64,000 bases of DNA. It comes from Sideroxydans sp. Its GTDB lineage: Bacteria > Pseudomonadota > Gammaproteobacteria > Burkholderiales > Gallionellaceae. Shown piece after piece: positions 1 to 9,676 of the stretch. A program made the position numbers and the translations under genes. Below the pieces are notes generated by a model. That model searched no databases. It was not told the origin of the DNA and saw nothing but the letters and a program-made list of their open reading frames with translations. Each line of letters begins with the position of its first letter. The first letter of the stretch is position 1. The stretch spans positions 1 through 64,000 of the forward strand of contig JAQUAD010000001.1 of assembly GCA_028687425.1 (NCBI GenBank), written 5' to 3'.

Positions 1-43
1 TGTTCAAAGCCAAGTCGGAGTGATCAGTAGACACGTGGTACCC

Positions 44-75
44 GAAGCCGTCCTTACCCGACGGCTTCATTTCTT
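44..75 (+). terminator. Intrinsic terminator of an upstream gene
   Basis: A perfect 9-bp stem (44-52 pairs with 60-68, GAAGCCGTC/GACGGCTTC) with a 7-base loop is followed by ATTTCTT. It lies just before the ribosome binding site of the first gene, so it probably ends transcription of a gene left of the window. The T-run is weak. Confidence 0.6.
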
Positions 76-89
76 GAGAGGAAAGATTC

Positions 90-1409
90 ATGAAACGCTT
101 CGCCGGTTATTCTTTGCTCGCCTTGTGCGTGCTGTCCTTGGTCGGTTGCGGTGGCGGTGGTGGCGGGTCAGGCGTGTCTTCATCGGGCACACCTGCCACC
201 TCCACACAAACTCCAGCCCCCTATTCCGCAGCGGGGCTGATCCATCTGCATCGCATCAGCATCACGGAAACCATCAAACCGGCGCAGTGGTTCATCGACG
301 CTAACGCCATAAAAAAGGTCGGTAGCACCTGGCACATCGGGGTGACGCAGCGCAGGCTTAATACGCTGTCTGAAGACCTTGTTCCCTATTACAACTACGG
401 CTCCCTGGGTTCCTCCCAGGCCGTTGCGCTTAACAGTCTGAGTGGGTTCTCTTCATACGTCCAAGGAATGGGAGCACCTTATATCGAACTCAATGGCAGC
501 ATCCCTTTTGTATTCCAGTCTGGCACACCACCCTCCGGCGGGACGCCGCAGGTGTGGGCCTATCCGGCTGACTATGCTGGTGCTTCCACTCCTGTGGCGG
601 TAGGACTCGCGCGTAGCAAGGCTATCGTCCGCAGTTTCGGCACAAAGCTTGTGGTGATGGACTATCAGTACGGTCAAGGTAGGACCGGAGGGTCACCTTA
701 CATTAGCATTCTCGACTATCCGGCAAATCCGAACAATCCGACTTTTCCTGATCCGACCCTACTTTACTCGTCGGCGTTAAGCCAGAGCCAGATTTTCATC
801 GATACCACTCACGCGTTCCTGAATTTCGACTTCGACAAATTCCAGGACAATATTGCGTTCTATGCCTACCTCTCGCGGGGCGACATGCTCTTTCCCTATC
901 AGGGCGGCCTGGCCGCAGGCCATGTGCATCTGCTCAGCCATGACGGCACGACTTTCTCCGAGCTTGCCACCCCGCTGGCCTTGAATGCGGTGGCTTCGAC
1001 AGATGGGACGCTATGGACGCCCTATCGCGTCAAGCTGGTGCGGGAAGGTAGCGATGCCGCCAAGCCGATGATTGTTCTGGTCGACGAAACGACCCAGCAA
1101 GCAACGCTGGTGCGCTTCGATGGCACGGCGCTGTCCGTTGTGGCGAGCGGCCTTGCCTTGCCGACTGGCTTCGATGCCAATAGCCCGATGGTTGTGCGGA
1201 ACGGGGTTCTTTATATCGCGGTGGGTGCCAAGTTGTACCGCTCGAACGCTACGGCTTTCGAACGTCTGCACAGCAGCATCTTCGACGAGAGCCAGATCGC
1301 TTCCATCGGAGCGCTGAGCGCTGATGCCAATGGCGTGGTGGTAGCACTGTCGCGTTACGACACGGCCTATACGCTGCGCTATCTGATCGATGTCATCCAA
1401 ATTCCCTGA
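90..1409 (+). CDS. Putative lipoprotein of unknown function
   Basis: A 439-aa protein with a lipoprotein signal peptide: Lys/Arg at residues 2-3, a hydrophobic core, then the lipobox LVGC with Cys20 as the expected lipidated residue. A Gly-rich linker (seven Gly in the next eight residues, then Ser/Thr/Pro) follows, a usual tether between the lipid anchor and a folded domain. The rest is rich in Tyr, Asp and Gly with spaced beta-like segments, compatible with a beta-propeller or other all-beta periplasmic domain, but I recognise no family. The start is supported by GAGAGGAAAG just upstream. It is followed 11 bp later by a small secreted protein, so the two may be co-transcribed. Confidence 0.75.
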   Translation: MKRFAGYSLLALCVLSLVGCGGGGGGSGVSSSGTPATSTQTPAPYSAAGLIHLHRISITETIKPAQWFIDANAIKKVGSTWHIGVTQRRLNTLSEDLVPYYNYGSLGSSQAVALNSLSGFSSYVQGMGAPYIELNGSIPFVFQSGTPPSGGTPQVWAYPADYAGASTPVAVGLARSKAIVRSFGTKLVVMDYQYGQGRTGGSPYISILDYPANPNNPTFPDPTLLYSSALSQSQIFIDTTHAFLNFDFDKFQDNIAFYAYLSRGDMLFPYQGGLAAGHVHLLSHDGTTFSELATPLALNAVASTDGTLWTPYRVKLVREGSDAAKPMIVLVDETTQQATLVRFDGTALSVVASGLALPTGFDANSPMVVRNGVLYIAVGAKLYRSNATAFERLHSSIFDESQIASIGALSADANGVVVALSRYDTAYTLRYLIDVIQIP

Positions 1410-1420
1410 AGGAGATACTC

Positions 1421-1792
1421 ATGAAATTCAAACGAGCAGCTGTTTCCGTTGTCCTGTCCTGCTGTATGTTCGTACCGGCCGCCTTCGCTGCCGCTCTGCC
1501 GCAGTCTTTTCAAGGAAAGTGGGCACCCGATTGCCACAGTGCCGAGGCCGAGATGCTGGGCATCGAGGTCGACGGCAATATGGCGTATTACGGTATTGAG
1601 GAGTGTTCCGCTGAAAAGGTTGCTGCCAAAGGGAATGGCATCGACATCGAATTCGAATGCGCAGTGCTGATGGATGCGTCGGAGAAGAAAATTCACTGGG
1701 AGCTGACAGGTAAAGACAGTCTTGCGGAGACTGATGCAGCAAAGCCGGGAGCAGTAACCACATATCAACGGTGTGCGTCCGCCAAACGATAA
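1421..1792 (+). CDS. Small secreted protein of unknown function
   Basis: A 123-aa protein with a Sec signal peptide of about 24 residues ending AAFA before ALPQSF. The mature part is about 100 residues with three Cys (in DCHS, EECS and FECA) and a fourth near the C-terminus (RCAS), which suggests disulfides in the periplasm. A strong Shine-Dalgarno AAGGAG stands 6 bases before the ATG. It follows the lipoprotein gene by 11 bp and is probably in the same transcript. The mature N-terminus (SFQGKWAPDC) resembles small periplasmic proteins that begin with a 'G-x-W' strand, but no family is assigned. Confidence 0.7.
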   Translation: MKFKRAAVSVVLSCCMFVPAAFAAALPQSFQGKWAPDCHSAEAEMLGIEVDGNMAYYGIEECSAEKVAAKGNGIDIEFECAVLMDASEKKIHWELTGKDSLAETDAAKPGAVTTYQRCASAKR

Positions 1793-1855
1793 TTCTCCAA
1801 ATGAAGTTTGTAGTTGGCGGCTTCTTCGTACCTCAATTCATGAAGAGGGCATAAC

Positions 1856-2662
1856 GTGGTGCAGCACTCCTTACCCTGCAAGATTGCAGGGCGGGTCATC
1901 GGTATTGCAGCTCTTCTGGCATCCATTGCACCCGAGGCATATGCCGATCAGGGTTTGTTTTACGAATACCGCATGCAAACCCTCACGCCAAAATTCACAG
2001 GCGTCGTCAACCCTCCAGCGCAGACCTTCGGCATAAACGTCGTTGGGATTTTTGATACCACAGAATCTTTCGATGCTGCGATGCGCGCATCCATGCGACG
2101 TGAAGCTCGCAAGCATGACACTCACGCCCAAACCTCTGACACAAGCGCTTGGGAGGAGATGCCCGTCGCCAACGATGGTAATTCAATCAAAATCCTGTGG
2201 TCCAACGAAGGCGCTCCGTGGAGTAACGTATTTTCTGCCAGCAGCGCCTCTACCAGTCCTTCCATGTTGGGCTTGGAGCTTGAGAGTATCTACTGGGCCT
2301 ACCCTACCAGCTTCGCTTCCTTCGGCATCAACTGGAACACCAATTACTACTTCTACGACAATATTGGCGGAATAGCAGCGAGAGCCACGATCTCCATGCC
2401 TGTCGTATTCTCCGTTTCCACCAAAGTGCTACCCGGTTTGATCGCCTATGCCAATTTCGGTGTTGGGCCTCTGGGTTATCTGAAAGGATGGAGCACCTAC
2501 GATCAAGTGGAAGCCGGTCTCAATTACTCATTTGCCGATTCCTTCCGTGCCTCACTTAGTTATCGTTTGGTCAACGATTACCTGACGCGCCAGTCGCTGA
2601 CGGATAAATACGGCAAGTATCACACCAGCAATCTTTCGCTGGGTATCGGCTGGTATTTCTGA
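1856..2662 (+). CDS. Putative outer membrane beta-barrel protein
   Basis: A 268-aa protein starting at a GTG codon preceded by GAAGAGGG. A signal peptide runs to about residue 31 (AYA/DQ). The C-terminal half alternates hydrophobic and polar residues with many Tyr, Phe, Trp and Gly, and the last residues are GIGWYF. A terminal Phe after alternating aromatics is the usual signal recognised by the BAM complex. I infer an outer membrane beta-barrel of perhaps 8-10 strands, possibly transporter- or adhesin-like. The family is not recognised. It is a separate unit 63 bp after the small secreted protein. Confidence 0.65.
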   Translation: MVQHSLPCKIAGRVIGIAALLASIAPEAYADQGLFYEYRMQTLTPKFTGVVNPPAQTFGINVVGIFDTTESFDAAMRASMRREARKHDTHAQTSDTSAWEEMPVANDGNSIKILWSNEGAPWSNVFSASSASTSPSMLGLELESIYWAYPTSFASFGINWNTNYYFYDNIGGIAARATISMPVVFSVSTKVLPGLIAYANFGVGPLGYLKGWSTYDQVEAGLNYSFADSFRASLSYRLVNDYLTRQSLTDKYGKYHTSNLSLGIGWYF

Positions 2663-2844
2663 TCACGCCTGCTCCACCCGCCCGGACTTTGCGCATGTGA
2701 TGAGCATGCGTGAGCTTGAGCGGACGATATCTGAACATCCTGCGACGCAACGTGGGAGAGCATAAGCAAATCCCACGATATGGGATTCGTAGTGCGAGTG
2801 CCGTCATTTACACTACTGCTCCCACACACTACACAAGTCAGACC

Positions 2845-3549
2845 ATGTCCGATCAAACCATCAACATCACGCAATTGCCGCATGTCGGCAATAACGGACT
2901 GAGTGCGGAGGAGCGCGCTGCACTGAAAAAGAAGCTGGCCGAGGCACTGCAAGCGCTGTCCACTTCGGATGAGACCGCCCCCTTGCCACGCGCCAGACTG
3001 CAACTTGATGTCGCCGAGATGCTGAACGCCTTGGAGCGTCGCAAGGAAGCGTGGGACATCGCGCGCGAAGCCTTCTTCACCTGCATGCAGCATGAGGCTT
3101 GGGCGGATGCGGTGGAAGCTTGCGATGTGCTGTTCCAAGCGCAACAACCGGATTCGCTCGCCGCGCTGGGCATGGGCATCTGGTTGTCGGTCACCTTCCC
3201 GGTCGATCCCGAACTGACGGTCGCCATGCTGATCCATGTGGTGGACGAGACCCCGAACGACTCGGACGGCGCTGCCGTGGCGGCCATCGCCGCCCGCTAC
3301 GTGGTCGACCTTCGTGCCGACGACGACAAGCACGAAAGCATGAGCTTCCTGGTGAACAACCTGATCGGCATGGTCGCCCAGCGCCACAGCAACGTGCAGG
3401 ACCAGGAAGGGCTGGACCGCTGGCTGAACCACCTGCAGCTGCGCGACCCGCAGATCTTCCTGCCGCGGCTGGCCGCCGTGCTGGATGCCATCGTGGGCGA
3501 CAAATGGTGGTTCGACCGCGACGTGCTGCGCGCAACGCTGCCGGACTGA
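2845..3549 (+). CDS. Cytoplasmic helical (TPR-like) protein of unknown function
   Basis: The gene encodes 234 aa from the ATG of MSDQTINITQ. The open frame extends 45 codons upstream, but that part is unlike protein, and the chosen start gives a normal soluble N-terminus; the ribosome binding site is weak, so the start is uncertain. The sequence is almost entirely alpha-helical with Ala/Leu-rich amphipathic helices (residues 20-110 look like two or three tetratricopeptide-type helix pairs). There is no signal peptide or membrane segment. It ends 4 bp before the convergent response regulator gene. A scaffold or chaperone-like role is possible, but nothing in the sequence fixes a function. Confidence 0.65.
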   Translation: MSDQTINITQLPHVGNNGLSAEERAALKKKLAEALQALSTSDETAPLPRARLQLDVAEMLNALERRKEAWDIAREAFFTCMQHEAWADAVEACDVLFQAQQPDSLAALGMGIWLSVTFPVDPELTVAMLIHVVDETPNDSDGAAVAAIAARYVVDLRADDDKHESMSFLVNNLIGMVAQRHSNVQDQEGLDRWLNHLQLRDPQIFLPRLAAVLDAIVGDKWWFDRDVLRATLPD

Positions 3550-3553
3550 AGCG

Positions 3554-4186
3554 CTACATCAATCCCATGTTGCGGGCTTGCAGCGCAGCCTCGGCACGCG
3601 ATGAGATATTGAGTTTGCGGTAGAGGTTCTTCACATGGTCGCCCACGGTGTGGTGCGAGATACCCATCTCAAGTGCAATGGCGGCGATGCTGATCCCGCG
3701 TGCAAGCTGGCCCAGCACCTCGCGCTCGCGCGGTGACAGCGACACTTGCTGTCCGGTTCGTGCACCCTCGCTTTCGTCACGGAAGTGGCTGAGCATGCGG
3801 CGCGCGACCGAAGGCGACAGCGGCGGCTGGCCATCGCGGATGCCGTGTAGCTGCCTGGCCAATACTTCAGGTGCTTCGTCTTTCAGCAGATAACCATGTG
3901 CGCCCGCACGCAGGGCAGGGAACAGGTGCTCGTCATCGTCGAAGATGGTCGCTACCACGATGGTGCAGCCGGGGCACGCTGTCGCCAGCCTCTGGATGAC
4001 TTCGATGCCGGAACCGTCCGGTAGCGACAGATCGATCAAGGCCAGCTGGAAACATCCACCTGTATGCGCCAATGCGCTTTTGATGTCGGCCACACATTCG
4101 CATTCGATATCGGGAAAGGCCGTAGCCGCGATCTCACACAGCATCTCCTGCGATTCCGGCATATCTTCGAGAATGAGTGCCTTCAT
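3554..4186 (-). CDS. NarL/FixJ-family response regulator
   Basis: A 210-aa two-component response regulator. The receiver domain (residues 1-120) has the acidic pair E7/D8, the phosphoacceptor Asp52 in ALIDLSLPDGSG and the conserved Lys102 in YLLKDE. A LuxR-type helix-turn-helix occupies about residues 148-205 (LSPREREVL, then HHTVGDHVKNLYRKL). On phosphorylation it should bind DNA and control transcription. Its start codon overlaps the stop of the sensor kinase gene by 4 bp (ATGA), so the two are translationally coupled and almost certainly a cognate pair. The targets are unknown; the neighbouring secreted-protein genes are obvious candidates, but that is inference. Confidence 0.92.
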   Translation of the reverse strand: MKALILEDMPESQEMLCEIAATAFPDIECECVADIKSALAHTGGCFQLALIDLSLPDGSGIEVIQRLATACPGCTIVVATIFDDDEHLFPALRAGAHGYLLKDEAPEVLARQLHGIRDGQPPLSPSVARRMLSHFRDESEGARTGQQVSLSPREREVLGQLARGISIAAIALEMGISHHTVGDHVKNLYRKLNISSRAEAALQARNMGLM

Positions 4187-6324
4187 GAACCGAGGCTCTC
4201 CAAAGGAATGTTCATCGTGAGTCGCATGGCATGCGCTTCCCTGCCAAGGATCATCTGCCCGCCCAGATCATGCAGCCTGCCACGTATGCTGCGCAAGCCG
4301 TATCCTTCCTGCCATTGTTCCGGCTCGCTGAGATTGCCGTCGTTCATGACGTCCACGCTCATTGTCGCTTCGTCACACCCGATGCGGATGCTGACGCTGG
4401 CAGGCGATGCATGCTTGAGCGCGTTGGTCACCGCTTCGCGCAATGCCGATCCCAGCGCGGCCTTGATACGCGGCTGCAATCTGAGCTGCGGCATTTCACC
4501 TTGTTGCCATGACAAATGTACATTGGCCGCTTCACAGCGGCCTTCCACCTCGGCATGCCAGTCTGCCAGTGCATCCTGCAACGGAGCGGGCAATGCGTCG
4601 ATGGCAGAGATCGCAGAGCGCAGATCCTTCATCGCATCACGCGCGATCTCGGCATTAGGTGAGCCGCGCAAATGATGGATCAGTTTGAGCAAGCGTGCAC
4701 CGATGTTGTCGTGCAGGTCGCGCGCCAGCCGTTGTCTTTCCTGCTGCACTCCGCGTTCATAGCCTTCGCGACCAGACAGCACTTGTTCCGCCAGATGGCA
4801 TAGTGTCGATGCAAAGGCTGCATCACGTGATGAGAACAAGCGCCTGCCAGCCGCCGCGAAACGCAGCTCGCGCGCCTGCATGCCGCTGCAAACCGGAAGA
4901 TATAGCGCCAGACCGTCGTTCCGTATCTCTGCTTGAGCGCCTTCTGATGCACTCCGGCGCACTTCAAGCGGATCAAACATGCGGCGCAACAACATATCCC
5001 AGTGGGTCTCGCGCGCTTCGCCGTCTGGCACAAAGACCAGTTCAGATATTTGGGGCAGCAGGGTTTCCAGACGAACTACATTGGTATTCACGATGCGCTG
5101 CCAAAGCCACTGCCGGAACGGGAAATACAGCCAGCCGCTGATCAGCAGTGCGCTACCCAGCGACATCGCCTGCTCCATGCCCGCCAGGATCAACAGCGCA
5201 TCGAGTGTGATGACCGATGTCGCGCCGGCGATCCACAACAGTACGCGGTAAGCCCATTCGTCCATGTCGAACAGTCGGTATCTGCGCAAGCCGAGCGCGA
5301 TGCCCGCATACATGATGAGGAAGAAACCGAAGGAGTATCCCTGTGACAACGGCGGAATCAGTCCCAGTGTGCTGTAGCCAGGTACGGCAAGGATGAACAG
5401 GCTGCAGCCCAGCAAGGTGGATAGCGTGAACCAGCGCAAAGCCGCGCGTTCCAGCGGCTGCTTGCGGCTCAATAGCCACTGCACGACGGCACACAGGATA
5501 GACAATAGCAGCTCCAGGATGAGCGGGATACGGCATCCCCAGTCTAAATCTGCCGCCGTATGTGTTGCATCGAACAAGTACCAGATGCCGAACACGGCCA
5601 GTGGCACCGTCAGGTACCTTGCCTTCACCAGCATGCGCGGGTAACACATGAACAATGAGACCAAGGCGATGCCGAAGCCTGTGGAACCGAAGTGATTGAG
5701 CGATGAAAGCGTCTGGAACAATCCACCTGGCAATGCCAGTTCCCGGGTGCTGTAGATCGCAGCTGTCGAAGTCGCAAAGGGAAACGTCAACCCTGTCAGC
5801 ATGAACATACGCGTGCCCCAGTCATGCGGACGCAGCAGGAACACCCATCCTGCGATCAGCAGCCCGCCAAACCCGGCAATCAACTGAAACCAGAACACCG
5901 CAGGGAGGTCTCGCAGCTTGCGCTTGTCTGGGATGATCTTCGTTTCGGCTGTTCGACCATCCGCCGCCTGCCACTGCAGCCGCACTTCACCTGAACGGAT
6001 GATGGCATCCAAGCGCGTCTGCCTTGCAAAGAAGGCTTCCATTTCCTCGTAGGTATTGAAGAAGTCCGGTTCTTCGATGATATCCGTCGGCAGCAGATCG
6101 ATACGAGTGCCGTCCACTCCCGTGATCGCCAATGCATGCGCACCGGAAGGTATCCCTGCCTGACCGCCGCTGCGAACCAATATCGAATCGGCCTTTTCTG
6201 ACGACTCGAAGACCACGCCCAAACCCGGCTGTTGCAATGCCAACCAGACCGTGCCTGCCGTGGCGATCAGCGTCGCTATCCACAGCCCGTACATGTAGCG
6301 TGTCGGACGCTTCGGCATGCCCAT
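4183..6324 (-). CDS. Membrane sensor histidine kinase (HisKA_3, NarX/DesK-like)
   Basis: A 713-aa sensor kinase. One N-terminal transmembrane helix (about 12-30) is followed by a PDZ-like extracytoplasmic segment (about 40-130), then a block of roughly seven hydrophobic helices (about 135-400), a cytoplasmic linker, and a HisKA_3 dimerisation domain with phospho-His538 in RDLHDN. The ATPase part shows an N-box (EAVTNALKHA) and a G-box (GYGLRSIRGRL). It should autophosphorylate and pass phosphate to the overlapping NarL-type regulator. The PDZ-plus-multihelix input resembles kinases that sense membrane or envelope signals; the ligand cannot be told. It is divergent from the following lipoprotein gene. 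Confidence 0.9.
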   Translation of the reverse strand: MGMPKRPTRYMYGLWIATLIATAGTVWLALQQPGLGVVFESSEKADSILVRSGGQAGIPSGAHALAITGVDGTRIDLLPTDIIEEPDFFNTYEEMEAFFARQTRLDAIIRSGEVRLQWQAADGRTAETKIIPDKRKLRDLPAVFWFQLIAGFGGLLIAGWVFLLRPHDWGTRMFMLTGLTFPFATSTAAIYSTRELALPGGLFQTLSSLNHFGSTGFGIALVSLFMCYPRMLVKARYLTVPLAVFGIWYLFDATHTAADLDWGCRIPLILELLLSILCAVVQWLLSRKQPLERAALRWFTLSTLLGCSLFILAVPGYSTLGLIPPLSQGYSFGFFLIMYAGIALGLRRYRLFDMDEWAYRVLLWIAGATSVITLDALLILAGMEQAMSLGSALLISGWLYFPFRQWLWQRIVNTNVVRLETLLPQISELVFVPDGEARETHWDMLLRRMFDPLEVRRSASEGAQAEIRNDGLALYLPVCSGMQARELRFAAAGRRLFSSRDAAFASTLCHLAEQVLSGREGYERGVQQERQRLARDLHDNIGARLLKLIHHLRGSPNAEIARDAMKDLRSAISAIDALPAPLQDALADWHAEVEGRCEAANVHLSWQQGEMPQLRLQPRIKAALGSALREAVTNALKHASPASVSIRIGCDEATMSVDVMNDGNLSEPEQWQEGYGLRSIRGRLHDLGGQMILGREAHAMRLTMNIPLESLGS

Positions 6325-6469
6325 GTCTAGTCCCCGCCCTCTGCCTGAAAAGTTGACCGCACTCTACCAAATACCTGCAGCAATACCACCCCCGTGAACG
6401 CGGGATTGTGCATTTCCCCTGCCTGCGGACAATCCGCCTCGTTATCCATTAACCATGAACGGAGGCGTC

Positions 6470-8332
6470 ATGAAGTCATTTCAAGGGGGTATTCAAGGAA
6501 CCATTTCCAATTGGCTCGTCATCGGCGGAGTGTGTCTCGCACTACTTACCGGATGCGGCGGCGGATCGTCTGCGCCCACTTCGACCAGCACCACGCTCAG
6601 CGGCACTGCCATGGCCGGATCTTTCTTCAGCGGCCAAGCCTGCGCCTACCAGATCAGCAGCGGAGCGAAGGGAGCACTGCTGGGCAGTTGCGCTACTCTG
6701 GCCAGCAGTGCCTTCAGTATCGACATCGGCAACTACACCGGCGATGTACTGATCGAGATCGGCACCGGTGCCACGTATGACGACGAAGCTGATCCCTTGG
6801 ACAACACGGCCGGTACTGCCCTGACCAGCCCTATGCGCACGCTTATCAATGTCGGCACCGTCGGCGGCAGTGTCAGTTTGGCAGTGACGCCGCTCACCGA
6901 GACCGCTATCCGCTTGGCTGGCAGCACGCTCAATAACACCACCATGCAGGCAGCTATCGAACAGGTCGTCGGCTTGCTGCCCACGGTCAACGGTCTCGAT
7001 CTGCGCTCGACCCCGCCTGCGACCACCACTAATTTAGGTATGGCCTACCTGCAATTCCTGCGTGCAGTCTCGCAGATGCAATGGGCAGCCGGTGGCAACG
7101 CGGCCTATACCGGTGGACTTGATGCCTACCTGACTTCGCTTCAGAGCCAGATCGCCAGCAACAGCAGCACCGTTGCTGCCAACCTGCTCACCCAGCTCGG
7201 TAGCGGCCTGAACAGCAACTGCTCGGTCACCGGCGGTGCCCTGAACTGTACGGTGTCCTCGGGCGGCGGAGGTAGTACCACAACGAACTGCGATACCACC
7301 CAGTACACAGCCGGCGCAGTGCATGCCCCCAGCCTCGTAGAGTTGGCCAGCTATGCAGGCACCTATACAGGCAGCGAAGGCAGCTACGGTCCCAACCCGG
7401 GCGATCCGTTCGTTGCCAGCGGCAGTGCCTCGCTGGTGTTCACTGGCAGCGGCGCAGCCTCGTACAATGCAGCTTCGATGGCCGTCACTTCGATCTGCGT
7501 GGATAACACCGCTTCTGTGCTCTACCTCATTGCCGGCAGCGCCCATTTCGACTTGTTCGGCAACGGCGACATCTATGGCATGACTTCTGGCGGTTTGGCG
7601 GTCACACCCGCGGCATACGCCAACAACGGTGGCGGCAACGGTGCAGGTAGCTTTGGCAGCCTTTCGGTGAGTGGAGGCGCCTCCTCCACAGGAGTCTCCG
7701 GCAGCGCGGTTCCAACCTCCTTCAGCCCGACCCTCGCCCCCAGTGGGACAGCCTTGAGCTGGCAGGATGGCGGCTTGGCCAAGCAAGTGACCCTCTCCGG
7801 CAACATGGTGGTGTTCAACTATGGTGGCGGACTGTGGTCAACAGGCACGGTAGTAGGTGGCTTACCCGCCGCCGGTGTGGCCATGGATCTGGCTGCAGGC
7901 TCAGTCACCTTCAGCAATGTCAGCCTGTCGCCCTCATTCGGGGGTAGCGGCACGGTGACCCTTAATGGCACCCTCAATCTGAGCACCCCACTGACCGGCA
8001 GCGCCCTGACCTTCACCGGCACGGGCACCGCCGAAGCCGGTAGCGGCATGGATGCGCCGCCCGCCACCGTCAGCCTCTCTGCGGCCATCGACAGTTACTC
8101 CTGGCTGAGCACGCAGGGCGTAAGTATCTATGTCTCGGACGTACATACCAACGGCTTGAAAGGAGTGCAGGTCAACACCCCCGCAGGGCCGGTGTTTTTC
8201 AACAATAATGCCGGCGCTGCCGTCACCATCGATGCCATCGGCAAGACCGTCACCTTCACCAATCTGACGGTGCCCGGCCAGTCGCCGACCAGCACCTCGC
8301 TGACCATCAACGGCACCCTGACCCTGCCCTGA
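6470..8332 (+). CDS. Large Gly/Ser/Thr-rich lipoprotein of unknown function
   Basis: A 620-aa protein. I take the ATG of MKSFQGG because GGAGG stands 4 bases before it; an ATG 15 bp upstream has no ribosome binding site. Residues 1-29 form a lipoprotein signal with lipobox LLTGC (Cys29), followed by GGGSS. About residues 35-260 look helical or mixed. The C-terminal 350 residues are low-complexity Gly/Ser/Thr/Val with short repeated strand motifs of the type 'VTFxNxSLS' and 'GTLxLS', suggesting a repetitive beta-sandwich or beta-helix typical of cell-surface proteins. It is divergent from the sensor kinase. No family recognised. Confidence 0.72.
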   Translation: MKSFQGGIQGTISNWLVIGGVCLALLTGCGGGSSAPTSTSTTLSGTAMAGSFFSGQACAYQISSGAKGALLGSCATLASSAFSIDIGNYTGDVLIEIGTGATYDDEADPLDNTAGTALTSPMRTLINVGTVGGSVSLAVTPLTETAIRLAGSTLNNTTMQAAIEQVVGLLPTVNGLDLRSTPPATTTNLGMAYLQFLRAVSQMQWAAGGNAAYTGGLDAYLTSLQSQIASNSSTVAANLLTQLGSGLNSNCSVTGGALNCTVSSGGGGSTTTNCDTTQYTAGAVHAPSLVELASYAGTYTGSEGSYGPNPGDPFVASGSASLVFTGSGAASYNAASMAVTSICVDNTASVLYLIAGSAHFDLFGNGDIYGMTSGGLAVTPAAYANNGGGNGAGSFGSLSVSGGASSTGVSGSAVPTSFSPTLAPSGTALSWQDGGLAKQVTLSGNMVVFNYGGGLWSTGTVVGGLPAAGVAMDLAAGSVTFSNVSLSPSFGGSGTVTLNGTLNLSTPLTGSALTFTGTGTAEAGSGMDAPPATVSLSAAIDSYSWLSTQGVSIYVSDVHTNGLKGVQVNTPAGPVFFNNNAGAAVTIDAIGKTVTFTNLTVPGQSPTSTSLTINGTLTLP

Positions 8333-8337
8333 GTATC

Positions 8338-8376
8338 GGCCAGCACTGCCCAACTTCATCAGGGGTGGTGCTGGCC
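8338..8376 (+). terminator. Stem-loop downstream of the Gly-rich lipoprotein gene
   Basis: A perfect 9-bp stem GGCCAGCAC/GTGCTGGCC (8338-8346 with 8368-8376) starts 6 bases after the stop codon, with further inner CCC/GGG pairing. The downstream T-run is poor, so it may act as a factor-dependent terminator or an mRNA-stabilising hairpin. Confidence 0.45.
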
Positions 8377-8516
8377 TCACCGGTCGGCTGAGTCTTTATG
8401 GCTGCCATTCTTTGAATAGCGGTTGCTCCGCCCCCCGAGAACTCGGGATTGCCGGCCTGCTCTTCGACCGAAATAATCCAGCCAGCGTCTTTCCCTCAAT
8501 TTTCAGGAGTTCATTT

Positions 8517-9653
8517 ATGTATCCGTCAATCAGAAATCGCAAAACCCTGTGCATCTCCGCCATGTTGCTTGGCCTGCTTGCCTCTACTGGCTCAGCCTAT
8601 TCGTCTGAAACGACCTTCAAATACGACCCCGACAAACTGACCTTCAAGGAATCGAAGAGGATCTTCAAGGACAGCGGTGACGTAGACAACGTGTTCGAAG
8701 AAAAGAAGAAGGTGCTGATCGCCGGTTATCGTGTCGGTTTCATGATCAACGGCGGCGCTACGGCACTGGACAAGGGCGAAGACACGCAGATCAGCAACTT
8801 CAGCGGACAGGATCGCGTGACCTATTACATCGATCATCCCGACACGCTGTTGAGCGCAACGGCCACCATCAACTATGACGACAAATTGATGCAAGAGATC
8901 GTCGAGGAAGGCTATGCTGACCTGCAGGAGCGCATGAAAGCGGTGGGTCGCGAAGTGGTGCTGATGGACAGCTTGAAGGACAAAGAAGGTTACAAGACGC
9001 TGGACCTTGCGCAGCCGGATGCGAAAGGACAGTACCCCAGCTCCAACGACAACGGCGGCTTGGCCGACACCAACTACGTCGCCAAGACGCCCAAGGGTGT
9101 GCCGATGTGGTTCTTCGCTGCCAATCCGCTGGCTCAGGGTGGCGCACTTTCCACTGCAGCCGACGCGCTCTCGATGAAGAACCTTGGCGCATGGAAACAG
9201 CTGGGCGTGGATTCCGATGCCGCACAGATCGACCTGACCTTCGTCGTGCGCCCGGCCTATGTATACGGCGTACGCAAGAAATTCATGCGCGCTGCCTCCG
9301 TGGGCGTCGATCCCTTCCTGGTGGTCATCCCGCAACCCATCATGATTCAGACCAACCAGAAAACCTGGGTTGGAATTGTACCCAAAGCAGCGGGTGACCT
9401 AAGGCTGGATGAGAAGGTGCCGAACGCGTTCAAGGAGGCCAAGGATTATCCGTTCAACTACGGCTACGACTACGCCACCTTCAAGATGGGCGAGACCGTG
9501 AAAGACACGACTGTGTTCGACCAGTCCTTCGAGAAGAGCACTTCCGTGGACATCACACTGGATAGAGCCAAGTTCAAGGCAGCCGTACTGAACGCACTCA
9601 AGGTCACCAACGCCACACTGGCGCTGTGGGCCAAAGAGAACCCGGCTGATTGA
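8517..9653 (+). CDS. Secreted protein of unknown function (first of a pair)
   Basis: A 378-aa protein. The ATG at MYPSIRNRK is chosen because CAGGAGT lies 6 bases before it; the frame is open further upstream without a ribosome binding site. A Sec signal peptide of about 31 residues ends near AYS/SET. The mature protein is hydrophilic and Lys/Asp-rich with no transmembrane helix, and seems soluble and periplasmic or extracellular. Short hydrophobic strands (VLIAGYRVGFMING, FLVVIPQPIMI) suggest a mixed alpha/beta fold. Only 23 bp separate it from another secreted protein gene, so they are likely one operon. No family recognised. Confidence 0.7.
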   Translation: MYPSIRNRKTLCISAMLLGLLASTGSAYSSETTFKYDPDKLTFKESKRIFKDSGDVDNVFEEKKKVLIAGYRVGFMINGGATALDKGEDTQISNFSGQDRVTYYIDHPDTLLSATATINYDDKLMQEIVEEGYADLQERMKAVGREVVLMDSLKDKEGYKTLDLAQPDAKGQYPSSNDNGGLADTNYVAKTPKGVPMWFFAANPLAQGGALSTAADALSMKNLGAWKQLGVDSDAAQIDLTFVVRPAYVYGVRKKFMRAASVGVDPFLVVIPQPIMIQTNQKTWVGIVPKAAGDLRLDEKVPNAFKEAKDYPFNYGYDYATFKMGETVKDTTVFDQSFEKSTSVDITLDRAKFKAAVLNALKVTNATLALWAKENPAD

Positions 9654-9676
9654 ACCCCAATTTCCAGGAGAGCCCC

